A stretch of 62,022 nucleotides of DNA from Spyradocola sp034113365 (GCA_034113365.1 JAXEXP010000174.1:1-62022); one strand, 5' to 3'; positions 15,536 to 23,632 are shown, numbered from the stretch's first letter. Translations and numbers: made by a program. Notes: generated by a model from the letters alone, not told the origin.

Positions 15536-16930
15536 TCAGCGGTAAGGTTTTACATATAATGGATTCCAGTCGCGGCGGAGGTAGCTGCGCAGGAAGAAGA
15601 GGAACAGCAGCAGGTTGTGGGCGATCATGCAGGCCCACGCGGAGACGAGGCCGAGATGCAGCAGCTGGGTGCACAGGAAGGTGCCCACGATGCGCACGCC
15701 CCACATGCCCAGTATGTTGTAGACAAACGGCGCGCGGGTGCGGCCGACGCCCTGCAGCATGCCTTCGATGATGATGGAGAAGCCGTAGAAGGGCTCGGAG
15801 ACGGCGACCATGCGCAGCACGGTGGCACCCAGCGCCACGACCTCGGGGCTGCGGGAGAACAGGTGCATCAGCGTGGGCGCGAGTGCGAACAACGCGCCGC
15901 CCGAGAGGATCATCAGGCCGATCTCGATGGTGATGAACAGCGCGGCGAGTGCGTTCATGCGCTGTTCGTCCTTGGCGCCGTAGGCGTTGCCCAGCAGCGT
16001 GGCGGCGGCGGTCTGCATGCCGTAGCCGGGGATGTAGAACGCCGATTCCACGGTGTTGGCGATGGTGTGGGCGGCGGTGGAGACCTCGCCCAGGGAATTG
16101 ATCATCGCGGCGAAGGCGACGTAGCCCAGCGACGTGCCGAAGCGCTGCAGCATATTGGGCAGCGCGACGCGCAGGCAGGGGCGCAGGATGGCGCCGTCGG
16201 GGCGCAGGGATTGACCGCGTGGAGAGAGCAGCGGGTGCCGCCACAGCACGACGGCAATGCACACGCCGCCCGCGGCGAACGCGACCGCGCTGGCCACCGC
16301 CGCGCCGATGACGCCCATCCCCGCGCCGGGCAGCGTCAAGCGCAGTCCCAGCAGCGTTACGCTGCGCGCGGGGTAGATGAGCAGCAGGTTGAGCAGCACG
16401 TTGATCAGGTTGACCAGCAGCCCCACCTTCATGGGCGTGCGGGTGTCGCCGCCGGCGCGCAGCACGGTGCCGAAGATGGTGGTGGCGGTGCGGGCCAGCA
16501 TGGGGACGTAGAGTATGAAAAAGTACTGCGAGGCGAGGGGACGGATGGCCTCGTCCACCTGCATCCAGCGGGGCACGAGCCCGGCCAGCGACAGGGGCAG
16601 CACGGTAAACAGCGTGCCCGCGATCAGTGTGGCCAGCACGGCCTGTGCGGCGGCGCGCTTGGCGGCGTCGCGGTCGCCCGCGCCCAGCGCCTTTGCGATG
16701 AAGGCCAGAAAGCCCACCGCGAGCGCCGAGGTGGTGGAGCCCAGCAGCCAGTTGATGGTGGTGGTGGAGCCTACGGCGGCGGTGGCCTGCGTGCCCAGCG
16801 CGCCCACCATTGCCGTGTCGATGTACTGCACCGCGGTGTTCATCAGCTGCTCGAGCATGGTGGGCCAGGCAAGGCCCAGGATCACGCCCATCAGGCTGCG
16901 GTCCAGGCCGCTCCAGCGCTTGTTTTGCAT
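15536..16930 (-). CDS. MATE-family exporter
   Basis: The 464-residue protein has twelve predicted membrane segments. The N-terminal MATE signature is GLAWPTMLEQLMNTAVQYID followed by TAMVGALGTQATAAVGSTTT, with the second-half counterpart MINSLGEVSTAAHTIANTVE. It is more like the DinF/NorM-type group than the MATE at 9911. ATG 16930 follows GGGAGTG. The open frame continues about 76 codons upstream without homology or a ribosome site. The substrate is unknown. It is convergent with thiW. Confidence 0.88.
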   Translation of the reverse strand: MQNKRWSGLDRSLMGVILGLAWPTMLEQLMNTAVQYIDTAMVGALGTQATAAVGSTTTINWLLGSTTSALAVGFLAFIAKALGAGDRDAAKRAAAQAVLATLIAGTLFTVLPLSLAGLVPRWMQVDEAIRPLASQYFFILYVPMLARTATTIFGTVLRAGGDTRTPMKVGLLVNLINVLLNLLLIYPARSVTLLGLRLTLPGAGMGVIGAAVASAVAFAAGGVCIAVVLWRHPLLSPRGQSLRPDGAILRPCLRVALPNMLQRFGTSLGYVAFAAMINSLGEVSTAAHTIANTVESAFYIPGYGMQTAAATLLGNAYGAKDEQRMNALAALFITIEIGLMILSGGALFALAPTLMHLFSRSPEVVALGATVLRMVAVSEPFYGFSIIIEGMLQGVGRTRAPFVYNILGMWGVRIVGTFLCTQLLHLGLVSAWACMIAHNLLLFLFFLRSYLRRDWNPLYVKPYR

Positions 16931-17129
16931 GTCAGCACTCCCTTGTGCGTTGTCCGCAAAGAATTCGCGTGAAAAATACGCGCAGAATGTCAGATTCTCT
17001 GCGGAGGGGCAAAACTCCTGCTGCGAGGGCACGATGTTCCTGTTGGATTGATCGGATGGGTTGCAGCTGACGGGGGCTGTATGGTATCTTCGGTGTAGCA
17101 TCCGGCGGCACTGCCGATCAGTGGGAAAT

Positions 17130-17237
17130 ATGCCCAACGTCAGGCATGACGACGGCAAGCAGCGGTATTACGACGACGTGGAGGCGGGGCGGGTGAAGTA
17201 TGCGAGCAACCTGCTGCCGCGGGAGGAGGACGCATGA
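17130..17237 (+). CDS. Small ORF overlapping the kinase start, unidentified
   Basis: The 35-codon frame, running from MPNVRHDDGKQ to NLLPREEDA, ends ATGA-fashion across the ATG of the kinase. It is charged, has no membrane segment, and shows the local codon bias. It may be a leader peptide coupled to kinase translation or the tail of a decayed gene. No ribosome site better than GGGAAA precedes it. I do not recognise it. Confidence 0.3.
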   Translation: MPNVRHDDGKQRYYDDVEAGRVKYASNLLPREEDA

Positions 17238-17962
17238 GGCGGGAGCTGGACATCAACGGCGTGAAGGTGACGGCGGAATATGAGCCGGAGGACGTGGAGG
17301 GCGTGTTCGTGCCGTTGCTGGAGGCGCTGACGCGGCGGCAGCGCGGGATGGACGGGCGACTGATCGCGTTCCTTGCGGCGCCGCCGGGCGCGGGCAAGAG
17401 CACGCTGGCGGCAGTACTGGAGCAGCTGTCGCGCGAGCGGCCGGGGCTGACGCGCGTGCAGGCGCTGGGCATGGACGGGTTCCACTACCATGCGGACTAC
17501 ATCGCGGCACACACGGTGCTGCACGGCGGGGTGCGCGTACCGATGGCGCGGGTCAAGGGCGCGCCGGAGAGCTTTGACGTGGACAAGCTGAGAGGCGCGC
17601 TGGAGGCGCTGCGCGGAGCGGACGGCAGGTTCCCGGTGTACGACCGGCGGCTGCACGACGTGGTGGAGGACGCCGTGGCGGTGGACGCGCCCATCGTGCT
17701 GCTGGAGGGCAACTGGCTGCTGCTGGATGAACCCGAATGGCGCGCGCTGCCGCGGGATTACGCGATCTACCTGGACGCGCCGGAGGACGTGGTGCGCGGG
17801 CGGGTGATCGCGCGCAGGCTGGCGACGGGGCGGACGATGGCGGAGGCGCAGCGGCTGTGGACGGAATGCGACGGGCCCAACACGGCGCTGTGCGCGCGCT
17901 GCCACACACAGCCCGACGTACTGCTGCGATGGAACGGTGGGCGGATCGAGCGGGCGGATTGA
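17234..17962 (+). CDS. Nucleoside/nucleotide kinase-like P-loop protein
   Basis: The 242-residue P-loop kinase of the uridine-kinase / YggC-like group has Walker A APPGAGKSTLA at about residue 52, MDGFHYHADYI with the usual substrate aspartate region, VYDRRLHDVVEDA, a VLLEGNWLLLDE strand, and a lid-like RGRVIARRLATGRTMAEAQR. The first 30 residues form a small extra N-terminal segment. The substrate may be a sugar or nucleoside. ATG 17234 follows GAGGAGGA. No obvious partner genes lie next to it. Confidence 0.75.
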   Translation: MRRELDINGVKVTAEYEPEDVEGVFVPLLEALTRRQRGMDGRLIAFLAAPPGAGKSTLAAVLEQLSRERPGLTRVQALGMDGFHYHADYIAAHTVLHGGVRVPMARVKGAPESFDVDKLRGALEALRGADGRFPVYDRRLHDVVEDAVAVDAPIVLLEGNWLLLDEPEWRALPRDYAIYLDAPEDVVRGRVIARRLATGRTMAEAQRLWTECDGPNTALCARCHTQPDVLLRWNGGRIERAD

Positions 17963-18125
17963 TTTGGTATGTACATATGTATAAAAAATGAGGGGATGGA
18001 TGTTTTCCATATAAAACTCAAACTGTCAAAAATGAAAATGGGCATTGACCTGTAAAACTGCGAAATGATAAAGGGAGTAACGGCGCATTTCGGGCGGTAT
18101 GGCGCTGACCGTGATGATGCAGTTC

Positions 18126-18177
18126 CACCCTTCAGCCGCCTGCGGGCGGCAGCTCCCCTCAAGGGGAGCCTAAAGGA
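18126..18177 (+). repeat. Intergenic palindromic repeat, family 2 copy A
   Basis: Two adjacent hairpins are visible, CCGCC/GGCGG and CTCCCCT/AGGGGAG, with flanks CACCCTTCAG and TAAAGGA. It is closely similar to the reverse complement of 39097-39150. This kind of intergenic repeat is common in gut Firmicutes genomes. It sits in the 423-bp gap 17963-18385, which otherwise holds an AT-rich stretch after the kinase (17963-18070) and no credible gene. Confidence 0.7.
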
Positions 18178-18253
18178 ATCTGCTGCGATTCATATATTGC
18201 GGTGATCCGTAAGCGTTGATGCGACGATATAGTCAGCATTTATTTGAAGGGGG

Positions 18254-18325
18254 TGGCGACTGATGAGATGTATGTCATTCGCAGCATAACTCCAGACGTA
18301 CTGACACACCTCATCGGCCTGACGT
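18254..18325 (+). repeat. Partial family 2 repeat with inverted segment
   Basis: GGCGACTGATGAGATGT at 18254 matches the right flank of the copy at 39136 (GGCGACTGATGAGGTGT). The stretch TGACACACCTCATCGGCCTG at 18302 is a degraded inverted version of the same. It looks like a decayed or nested copy immediately upstream of the NSS transporter. Confidence 0.5.
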
Positions 18326-18385
18326 GCAAGCTGCGGCGGGATTTGGCCATACTAGGGGCAAATGGGATCGCGGAGGGATGCGCGG

Positions 18386-19750
18386 ATGGCGGAGGAAAGG
18401 CGAAGCGGCTTCAGCGGGCAGCTGGGGTTTGTGCTGTCGGCGGCGGGCAGCGCGGTGGGGCTGGGGAACCTGTGGCGGTTCCCCTACCTGGCGGCGCGCA
18501 ACGGCGGCGGGCTGTTTCTCGTGGTGTACGCGGTGCTGGTGGCGACGTTCGGGTTTGCGCTGCTGGCGACGGACATCGCGGTGGGGCGGCGGACGCAGTG
18601 CAGCGCGCTGCGGGCGTTTGGAAAGATCCGGCGGGGCTGGGGATTCCTGGGCGGCATGAGCCTGGCGGCGACGGGGCTGGTGCTGTGCACGTATATCGTC
18701 ATCGGCGGGTGGATCCTGAAGTACGCGGCGGCGTACCTGCTGGGCGACGGGGCTGCGGCGGCGCAGGAGGGGTATTTTGAGGCCTTCCGCGCGGCGGGCT
18801 GGGAGCCGGTGGGGTGGATGCTGCTGTATCTGGCGCTGACGCTGGGCATCGTGTCGCTGGGCGTGGAAAAGGGCGTGGAGCGCTTCTCCAAGTGCGTGAT
18901 GCCGGGGCTGCTGGCGCTGACGGCGGTGATCGCAGGGGTGGCGCTCAGCCTGCGGCACACGGACGCGCAGGGCGTGACGCGCACGGGGCTGGAGGGGCTG
19001 AAATACTATCTGACGCCGCGGCTGGAAGGCGTGACGGCGGGCGGGTTCGTGCGCATCCTGCTGGACGCGATGAGCCAGCTGTTCTATTCGCTGAGCGTGT
19101 CCATGGGCGTGATGGTGACCTACGGGTCGTATGTCAAAAAAGAGGTGGATCTGGGGCGCGCGGTGGGGCAGATCGAGCTGTTTGACACGGCAGTGGCGCT
19201 GCTGGCGGGGCTGATGGTGGTGCCCGCGGTGTACGCGCTGGGCGGCGCGGAGGCCATGGCGCAGGGGCCGGGGCTGATGTTCGGCTCGCTGCCGCAGGTG
19301 TTCAGCGCGATGGGCGGGCTGGGCAACGCGGTGGGCGCGGCGTTTTTCATACTGGCGGCGCTGGCCGCGCTGACCTCGAGCGTGTCCATGCTGGAGGCGC
19401 TGACGGCGGGGTGCACGGAGCGGCTGGGCATGGGGCGCGGGCGGGCCAACCTGCTGGCGGCGGGGCTTGCGGCGGTGGGCGGCGCGCTGGTGTGCCTGGA
19501 TTTCGGTGCATCGGGCGGGAAACTGCTGGACGGGCTGGACTGGCTCTCCACCCAGCTTCTGCTGCCCGTGACCTCGCTGCTGACCTGCGTGCTCATCGGC
19601 TGGGTGGCGGGGCCGCAGGTGGTGGTGGAGGAGATGGAGGCGGGCGGCCGCGCCTTCCCGCGCAGGCGGCTGTACGCGGTGATGGTGCGCTTTGTCGCGC
19701 CGGCGGTGCTGGTGATGCTGCTGCTCGCGGCGCTGGGCGTGATGGGGTGA
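18386..19750 (+). CDS. NSS-family sodium-dependent symporter
   Basis: The 454-residue protein belongs to the neurotransmitter:sodium symporter family (LeuT/TnaT-like). It opens with the signature SAAGSAVGLGNLWRFPYLA and then NGGGLFLVVY, which contributes the Na+ and substrate sites in helix 1. Helix 6 is probably LFYSLSVSMGVMVTYGSYV. Bacterial members import amino acids with Na+. ATG 18386 follows GGAGGGA; the frame starts 8 codons earlier at an ATG without a site. A Na+-type ATP synthase in this genome would fit Na+-driven uptake. Confidence 0.9.
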   Translation: MAEERRSGFSGQLGFVLSAAGSAVGLGNLWRFPYLAARNGGGLFLVVYAVLVATFGFALLATDIAVGRRTQCSALRAFGKIRRGWGFLGGMSLAATGLVLCTYIVIGGWILKYAAAYLLGDGAAAAQEGYFEAFRAAGWEPVGWMLLYLALTLGIVSLGVEKGVERFSKCVMPGLLALTAVIAGVALSLRHTDAQGVTRTGLEGLKYYLTPRLEGVTAGGFVRILLDAMSQLFYSLSVSMGVMVTYGSYVKKEVDLGRAVGQIELFDTAVALLAGLMVVPAVYALGGAEAMAQGPGLMFGSLPQVFSAMGGLGNAVGAAFFILAALAALTSSVSMLEALTAGCTERLGMGRGRANLLAAGLAAVGGALVCLDFGASGGKLLDGLDWLSTQLLLPVTSLLTCVLIGWVAGPQVVVEEMEAGGRAFPRRRLYAVMVRFVAPAVLVMLLLAALGVMG

Positions 19751-19756
19751 AGAAAA

Positions 19757-19790
19757 CCCCCGTTTGCTCCGGCTTTGGAGGAAACGGGGG
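19757..19790. terminator. Bidirectional terminator between convergent genes
   Basis: The stem CCCCCGTTTGCTCC / GGAGGAAACGGGGG has loop GGCTTT and A/T-rich ends on both sides. It separates the NSS gene from the convergent gene at 19797. Confidence 0.8.
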
Positions 19791-19796
19791 CGATTT

Positions 19797-20306
19797 CTAT
19801 CTGGAGATGGGCAGTTCGCTGCGCAGCACGACGCGGTAGGCGGGGTGGTAGGCGGCGCGGTAGGCCTCGCTGTGGGAGACCATGGGATAGCCCTGCGCGG
19901 CATACGCGTCCAGATAGTCCGCAAGGTCGCGGGGAGAGAAGGCGAAGCCCAGCGCGGGGAGGTTTTCCCGCAGGAGGGTCAGCTTAGGCAGGAAGCCTTC
20001 GAGGCTGCCGGTGTGCAGCTGCGCGGAGCGCACAAAGGCGTCGTTGAGCTGCCCGGGCGTCAGGCGGGACAGGCAGGTCAGGTGCGCGCGGACGAGGCCG
20101 CCGCCGATGTCCTCAAAGTCCGGGCTGAGGGGGCAGGGCGCAAAGGCTGCGGCTTCCTCGCGGATGCGGGCGAGGCTGCGTTCGGGGTCTGCGATCAGGT
20201 GGCCGCCGCCGAACTCGTTCTGGTAGAGCAGCTTGACGGCGTCGCAGGGCTGCATCAGCGGATAGCGGGCGGCGTGGGCGCGCAGTATGGCGAGCAGCTC
20301 GTCCAT
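19797..20306 (-). CDS. Conserved protein of unknown function
   Basis: The roughly 169-residue soluble protein begins MDELLAILRAHAARYPLMQP. It has a conserved-looking block DAVKLLYQNEFGGGHLI near residue 25 and a C-terminal AYRAAYHPAYRVV. I have the impression of similar hypothetical proteins in Lachnospiraceae and relatives but no function. It starts one base after the stop of the ECF S-component gene (TGATATG), suggesting termination-reinitiation; an alternative ATG is at 20318. Co-transcription suggests a role linked to that transporter's substrate. Confidence 0.7.
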   Translation of the reverse strand: MDELLAILRAHAARYPLMQPCDAVKLLYQNEFGGGHLIADPERSLARIREEAAAFAPCPLSPDFEDIGGGLVRAHLTCLSRLTPGQLNDAFVRSAQLHTGSLEGFLPKLTLLRENLPALGFAFSPRDLADYLDAYAAQGYPMVSHSEAYRAAYHPAYRVVLRSELPISR

Positions 20307-20307
20307 A

Positions 20308-20844
20308 TCAGCGCTCATTGAGGGTCAGCTTGGCCTTGCGCAGCGCCAGCACGATGACGGGGATGAGCACGATGTGCAGTATGATGCCGGGGATGGCGTT
20401 GGTAAAGGCGCCCGCTGCGAAGGCGGTGAAGGAGAACGTGGTGTCGGAGATACCCGTCAGCGCGAACATCACCAGCCCCCAGACTACGCGGCCGCCCAGC
20501 ATGGACAGCAGCAGCGCGACGTAGGTGTAGAGCGGCTTTTTGGGCAGCTTGGCGTAGAGGACGCCGGAGAGCGCGCCGTATGCGGCCAGCTCAAAGGCCA
20601 TGGCGGTGGCGGTGGGGAACAGCGGCGGCATGCCGAAGGCGACGGAGCGCAGCAGCGGCGCGATGAAGCCCACTGCGAGGCCCCACGGCCAGCCGCACAG
20701 GAAGCCGCACAGCAGCACCGGGATGTGCATGGGGCAGAGCATCTGGCCGATCTGGGGGATCTGAGCGGTGAGGAAGGGCAGCACCAGCGCGAGGGCCAGG
20801 CAGATGGCGGAGTAGACGAGCTGTTTGGTGGTAAGAGATCTCAT
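20308..20844 (-). CDS. ECF transporter S component, substrate unassigned
   Basis: The 178-residue membrane protein of the ECF S-component type has about six membrane segments, LTTKQLVYSAICLALALVLP at the start, and MLCPMHIPVLLCGFLCGWPW near residue 40. It resembles the broad family that includes folate and pantothenate S components, and its substrate cannot be fixed. ATG 20844 follows AAAGGTG. It has its own promoter and a terminator-containing leader, so expression is probably feedback-controlled by the vitamin. It needs the shared ECF module encoded elsewhere. Confidence 0.82.
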   Translation of the reverse strand: MRSLTTKQLVYSAICLALALVLPFLTAQIPQIGQMLCPMHIPVLLCGFLCGWPWGLAVGFIAPLLRSVAFGMPPLFPTATAMAFELAAYGALSGVLYAKLPKKPLYTYVALLLSMLGGRVVWGLVMFALTGISDTTFSFTAFAAGAFTNAIPGIILHIVLIPVIVLALRKAKLTLNER

Positions 20845-20870
20845 ATTGGGCACCTTTCTGCGGGACACAT

Positions 20871-20906
20871 AAAAAACGCCGCCCTTTCGTGCAGAAAAGA
20901 CGACGC
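20871..20906 (-). terminator. Attenuator in the leader of the ECF S-component gene
   Basis: On the minus strand the 12-bp stem CGTCGTCTTTTC / GAAAGGGCGGCG (several G-U pairs) has loop TGCAC and is followed by TTTTTT. It ends 26 bp before the start codon, so it must be overcome for expression. Confidence 0.75.
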
Positions 20907-21003
20907 CTTCATGGCATCCCGAATTCATAAATATTGTGATGGAAAATGCATCCTGTGGAACGTTCGGTTCCGCGCGGGCGCTTCATGCGCGCCGACGGGG
21001 TAC
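20907..21003 (-). promoter_or_regulatory. Candidate riboswitch leader for the ECF S component
   Basis: About 90 nt of transcribed leader lies between the promoter and the attenuator. It contains the hairpin GGAAC-CGAAC-GTTCC and a GC-rich stem GCGCG...CGCGC near the 5' end, then an AT-rich stretch with GGATGC...GGATGCC. I do not recognise the aptamer class. Folate, preQ1 or pantothenate sensing would fit the gene type. Confidence 0.5.
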
Positions 21004-21032
21004 AGTATAGCGGAAAATGGCGGATCCGTCAA
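21004..21032 (-). promoter_or_regulatory. Sigma-A promoter for the ECF S-component gene
   Basis: On the minus strand, TTGACG (21032-21027), a 17-bp spacer and TATACT (21009-21004). It overlaps the stop codon of the upstream GNAT gene. It creates a leader of about 150 nt. Confidence 0.8.
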
Positions 21033-21580
21033 GCGGGGGAGCGGGTTTGCCCTGAAATATCGATCCAATAGCGCTGGATGGCGCCCCCGCTGCACAGGCC
21101 GACGGTGTCCGGGACTTCATTTTCGAGTACGCCGCCGTTTCTGAGTATGGTGCGGCGGGAGGCGGCGTTCGCCTTGGCGCAGGTGATCAGCACGCGCGTC
21201 TCGCCGTACGCGGCGCAGATGGACAGCATCTGCCGCAGCATTTCGGAGGCATAGCCCTTGCGGCGCTCGGAGGGGCGCACGTTGTAGCCGATATTGCCGC
21301 CGTATTGGAGCAGAAATGGCGTGAGCGGATGCCGGAAATCGATGATGCCCACGAGATGATCGTCCCGGGGACGGATGGCGAGGAATACCTCCGAGGGCAC
21401 ATAGCCGTCGCCGTATTTGGCGCGCAGGCGATGCGGAAAGTCGAGCCATTCCGAGTAGGAGCGGACGTCCTCAAGGCCGGCACAGCCGTCAAAGGGCTCG
21501 CCGCAGGCGGTCAGCTCGGCCTTGTACTGCAGGACCTGCTCGGCATGGGAGGGGGTGGGGCGGATCAGATGAAGGAGCAT
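21029..21580 (-). CDS. GNAT-family N-acetyltransferase
   Basis: The 183-residue GNAT protein has VFLAIRPRDDHLVGIIDFRH for the central strands, GGNIGYNVRPSERRKGYASE with the acetyl-CoA pyrophosphate loop (R-R-K-G-Y-A) at about residue 107, and ANAASRRTILRNGG for the later helix. The acceptor is unknown. The start is supported by GGAGGA. It lies 18 bp after the DUF3842 gene, so the two are probably co-transcribed. Confidence 0.88.
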   Translation of the reverse strand: MLLHLIRPTPSHAEQVLQYKAELTACGEPFDGCAGLEDVRSYSEWLDFPHRLRAKYGDGYVPSEVFLAIRPRDDHLVGIIDFRHPLTPFLLQYGGNIGYNVRPSERRKGYASEMLRQMLSICAAYGETRVLITCAKANAASRRTILRNGGVLENEVPDTVGLCSGGAIQRYWIDISGQTRSPA

Positions 21581-21598
21581 AGGAGTCCTCCGGCAGGG

Positions 21599-22018
21599 TC
21601 AGGTGGCGGGGGAGGACGCGAGGGCGGTGATCTTGGCCATGGCGTCCTGCAGGAGGCTGGCGGTGGTGTCGTCGGTGACGCCGGCGACGAGGGTCTCGCA
21701 GCGGTTGACGGGGATGAGCACGCGGGCGGCGCGGCTCTGGCCCACGGCCACGGCCATGGCGGGGGTGACCTCACCCAGCAGCGCGTCGGCGATGACGATG
21801 CCGATGGGGCCGGCGATCACGTCGGCCCTGCGGCAGGCGACGATGACGGCGTTTTCGCCCGTGGCGGCGCTGCGGGCGCCCGCCTTGAGCATGTTGGATG
21901 TGGCGATGCTGTTGGTGCCCACGGCGATGAGCTCGGCGCCGGGCAGCCTTTCGGTGATCTCACGGACCAGCGCGCGGCCGATGTTGCCGCCCTGGCCGTC
22001 GATGACGAGTATGGTCAC
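21599..22018 (-). CDS. DUF3842-family protein
   Basis: The roughly 139-residue protein begins VTILVIDGQGGNIGRALVRE, a Rossmann-like glycine-rich start, and continues GTNSIATSNMLKAGARSAAT and GPIGIVIADALLGEVTPAMA. This matches the small DUF3842 family of Clostridia, which has no known function. GTG 22018 is chosen because AGGAGGA lies 10 bases upstream and homology begins there. The frame extends 34 codons further upstream without support. Confidence 0.82.
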   Translation of the reverse strand: MTILVIDGQGGNIGRALVREITERLPGAELIAVGTNSIATSNMLKAGARSAATGENAVIVACRRADVIAGPIGIVIADALLGEVTPAMAVAVGQSRAARVLIPVNRCETLVAGVTDDTTASLLQDAMAKITALASSPAT

Positions 22019-22090
22019 GATGGCGTTCCTCCTGATGGGTATTGTGCTCCCATTATAGCAGGTTTTGCGCACGGCCGCCACAGAAGATGC

Positions 22091-22138
22091 AAAAAAGAAA
22101 GGAGCCCGCCGCACTGCCAAGCGCAGTGCGGGAGCTCC
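22091..22138 (-). terminator. Rho-independent terminator
   Basis: On the minus strand, GGAGCTCCCGCACTG / CAGTGCGGCGGGCTCC with a short loop is followed by TTTCTTTTTT. It ends the unit with the two small ORFs at 22146-22385. Confidence 0.88.
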
Positions 22139-22145
22139 GGTCGGG

Positions 22146-22253
22146 TCACAGGTCGTCGGCGTCCTGCACGGGCTCCTCGCCCACCAGGGGCAGGCCCGTC
22201 CAGGAACCCAGCGGGTCGGTCAGGCTGGGCTGTGTGGCCAGCCCGTCCAGCAC
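22146..22253 (-). CDS. Small ORF ending GEEPVQDADDL
   Basis: The frame downstream of the Asn/Gln-rich peptide reads ...DPLGSWTGLPLVGEEPVQDA then DDL. It resembles short conserved proteins of Clostridia that end in PVQDADDL. It is in the same reading frame as the preceding small gene, separated only by one TGA and seven codons. A GTG start at 22253 with GAAGGGA about 15 bases upstream is possible. It may be a separate gene or a continuation broken by the TGA. The function is unknown. Confidence 0.45.
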   Translation of the reverse strand: MLDGLATQPSLTDPLGSWTGLPLVGEEPVQDADDL

Positions 22254-22274
22254 TTCGGCCGTGGAGTCTTCCCT

Positions 22275-22385
22275 TCAGTCGCAGTTCTTGCCGCTGTTCT
22301 GGTTCTTGTTCTGATTCTGGTTGTTCTGGTTGGAGTTCTGGTTCTTATTCTGGTTCTGGTTTTTGTTCTGATTCTTGTTCTGCAT
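22275..22385 (-). CDS. Asn/Gln/Lys-rich small protein
   Basis: The 36-residue low-complexity peptide, made of repeated Q-N-K-N units, ends SGKNCD. It has an ATG with the strong site GAGGTGAG. The composition is hydrophilic and suggests an intrinsically disordered product; small spore-related proteins can look like this but no assignment is justified. It lies between the lipoprotein gene at 22453 and the PVQDADDL frame. The codon repeats AAC/AAG/CAG make the DNA itself repetitive. Confidence 0.6.
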   Translation of the reverse strand: MQNKNQNKNQNQNKNQNSNQNNQNQNKNQNSGKNCD

Positions 22386-22452
22386 GCTTTCTCACCTCGG
22401 CACTTAGTATGTCCGGAGGGAGAGCGGATATGCAGCGGTTTTTTTTGAAAAA

Positions 22453-23451
22453 TTACGGCTCGAGGGGTTCGCCGTCGCCTTCCTCGCCGCCGGCGGCGTC
22501 GGAGGGCTCAGAGGGCTCAGCGGGCTGTGCGTCCTCGGGAATGTCGCCAGGAATGCTCAGCTGCTGAGCGTAGAGCACAGTGCGGCTCTCGTCGAGGAAC
22601 ACCACGGGCTTGCCCAGGTCGATGTCCGCGCGCTCGCACAGCACGGCGGCGGGCAGGAGCTCCTCGCCCTCGGCGGGGACCGTATAGCTGACGGTGACCA
22701 GCACATAGTAATCGCTGTGCACGATGGAGGTGATGGCGGCCTGGCGGGTATCTGCGACGTCGGGCGCGGCCACGACCAGCACCTTGTTCTGCGGCAGCTC
22801 GCTCTTTTCGTGGTAGCCGAACGCGTAGTACAGCGCGCCGTCGCTCTCGCGCAGGTAGGTCGCGGGCTCAAAGGCGATGTCCTGCGCCACCTGGTCGAAC
22901 AGCGTGGCGTCGATGGAGGCGCGCAGCTCGGCGTCATCCGGCGGGAAGGCGGTTTCGGGCTCGGCGATGGGCTCCACAGGCTCTGGCTCGGGCAGCGACT
23001 CCTCCCAGGCGGTGAGCAGGTCGGCCAGGCCCTGCGCCTGGAAGCTCAGGTACACGCGCACGTTGCGGTCGTCCACCTTGCGGTTGATGGGCACGTTGAT
23101 GAGGTTCTGATAGTCGTCGTAATACAGCGTCATGGTGCCGCCGGAGGTGGTCAGATAGATCTCGTGCGAGGCGTTGAGCTCGGGCGAGTAGCTGTCGGTG
23201 ATCTCGACGGTGACGGGATCCGCGGCATAGAGCAGGTCGCACAGCTGCGTGCACTCGGAGGTCACGGCCTCATAGCTCAGCTGGGGGATGTTGTCGCCCA
23301 GACCCTTGCCCAGGTAGCTGACCGACGCCTTGATGACGTTGGCGCGGGGCAGTATGGTCTCCAGTGTGGTCGCCTTGGGCGCGCAGCCGCTCAGCGCACC
23401 AAGCAGCAGGGCAAACGTCAACAGATATATCAAAAGCCTTTGTTTTTTCAT
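22453..23451 (-). CDS. Lipoprotein of unknown function
   Basis: The roughly 332-residue protein has a lipoprotein signal (KKQRLLIYLLTFALLLGALS then GCAP, lipobox LSGC) and so is membrane-anchored outside the cell. The body has a beta-rich domain with EIYLTTSGGTMTLYYDDYQN, a Pro/Glu linker near residue 165 (EPEPVEPIAEPE) and a second domain, ending in an acidic tail of about 30 residues. ATG 23451 is preferred because AAAAGG abuts the ATG three codons upstream. I do not recognise the family. It is divergent from another lipoprotein. Confidence 0.75.
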   Translation of the reverse strand: MKKQRLLIYLLTFALLLGALSGCAPKATTLETILPRANVIKASVSYLGKGLGDNIPQLSYEAVTSECTQLCDLLYAADPVTVEITDSYSPELNASHEIYLTTSGGTMTLYYDDYQNLINVPINRKVDDRNVRVYLSFQAQGLADLLTAWEESLPEPEPVEPIAEPETAFPPDDAELRASIDATLFDQVAQDIAFEPATYLRESDGALYYAFGYHEKSELPQNKVLVVAAPDVADTRQAAITSIVHSDYYVLVTVSYTVPAEGEELLPAAVLCERADIDLGKPVVFLDESRTVLYAQQLSIPGDIPEDAQPAEPSEPSDAAGGEEGDGEPLEP

Positions 23452-23632
23452 TTTCCCCATCCTTTTGTCGTTTTCGGCCCGCGAATGGAGCCAGTCGATC
23501 TACCTTATTATACATGCTGCGCGTCTGTTTTGCAACGGCGGCGCGCAGAGACGGCACAGAAAAATATTGCGTTTCAATGGGTATGCGCGCGGCGCAGTCG
23601 GGCCACAATAAGCGCGAAGGAGGCGAAAACCT

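Noticed and set aside
22275..22277. TGA as a selenocysteine codon joining the two small ORFs
   Set aside because: No SECIS-like hairpin follows directly, the context (N-C-D then R-E-D) is not like known selenoproteins, and TGA is a normal stop for many genes here.
22290..22385. A short repeat array resembling CRISPR or a satellite
   Set aside because: The repetition comes from codons for Asn, Gln and Lys in one small coding frame, with no spacer pattern.
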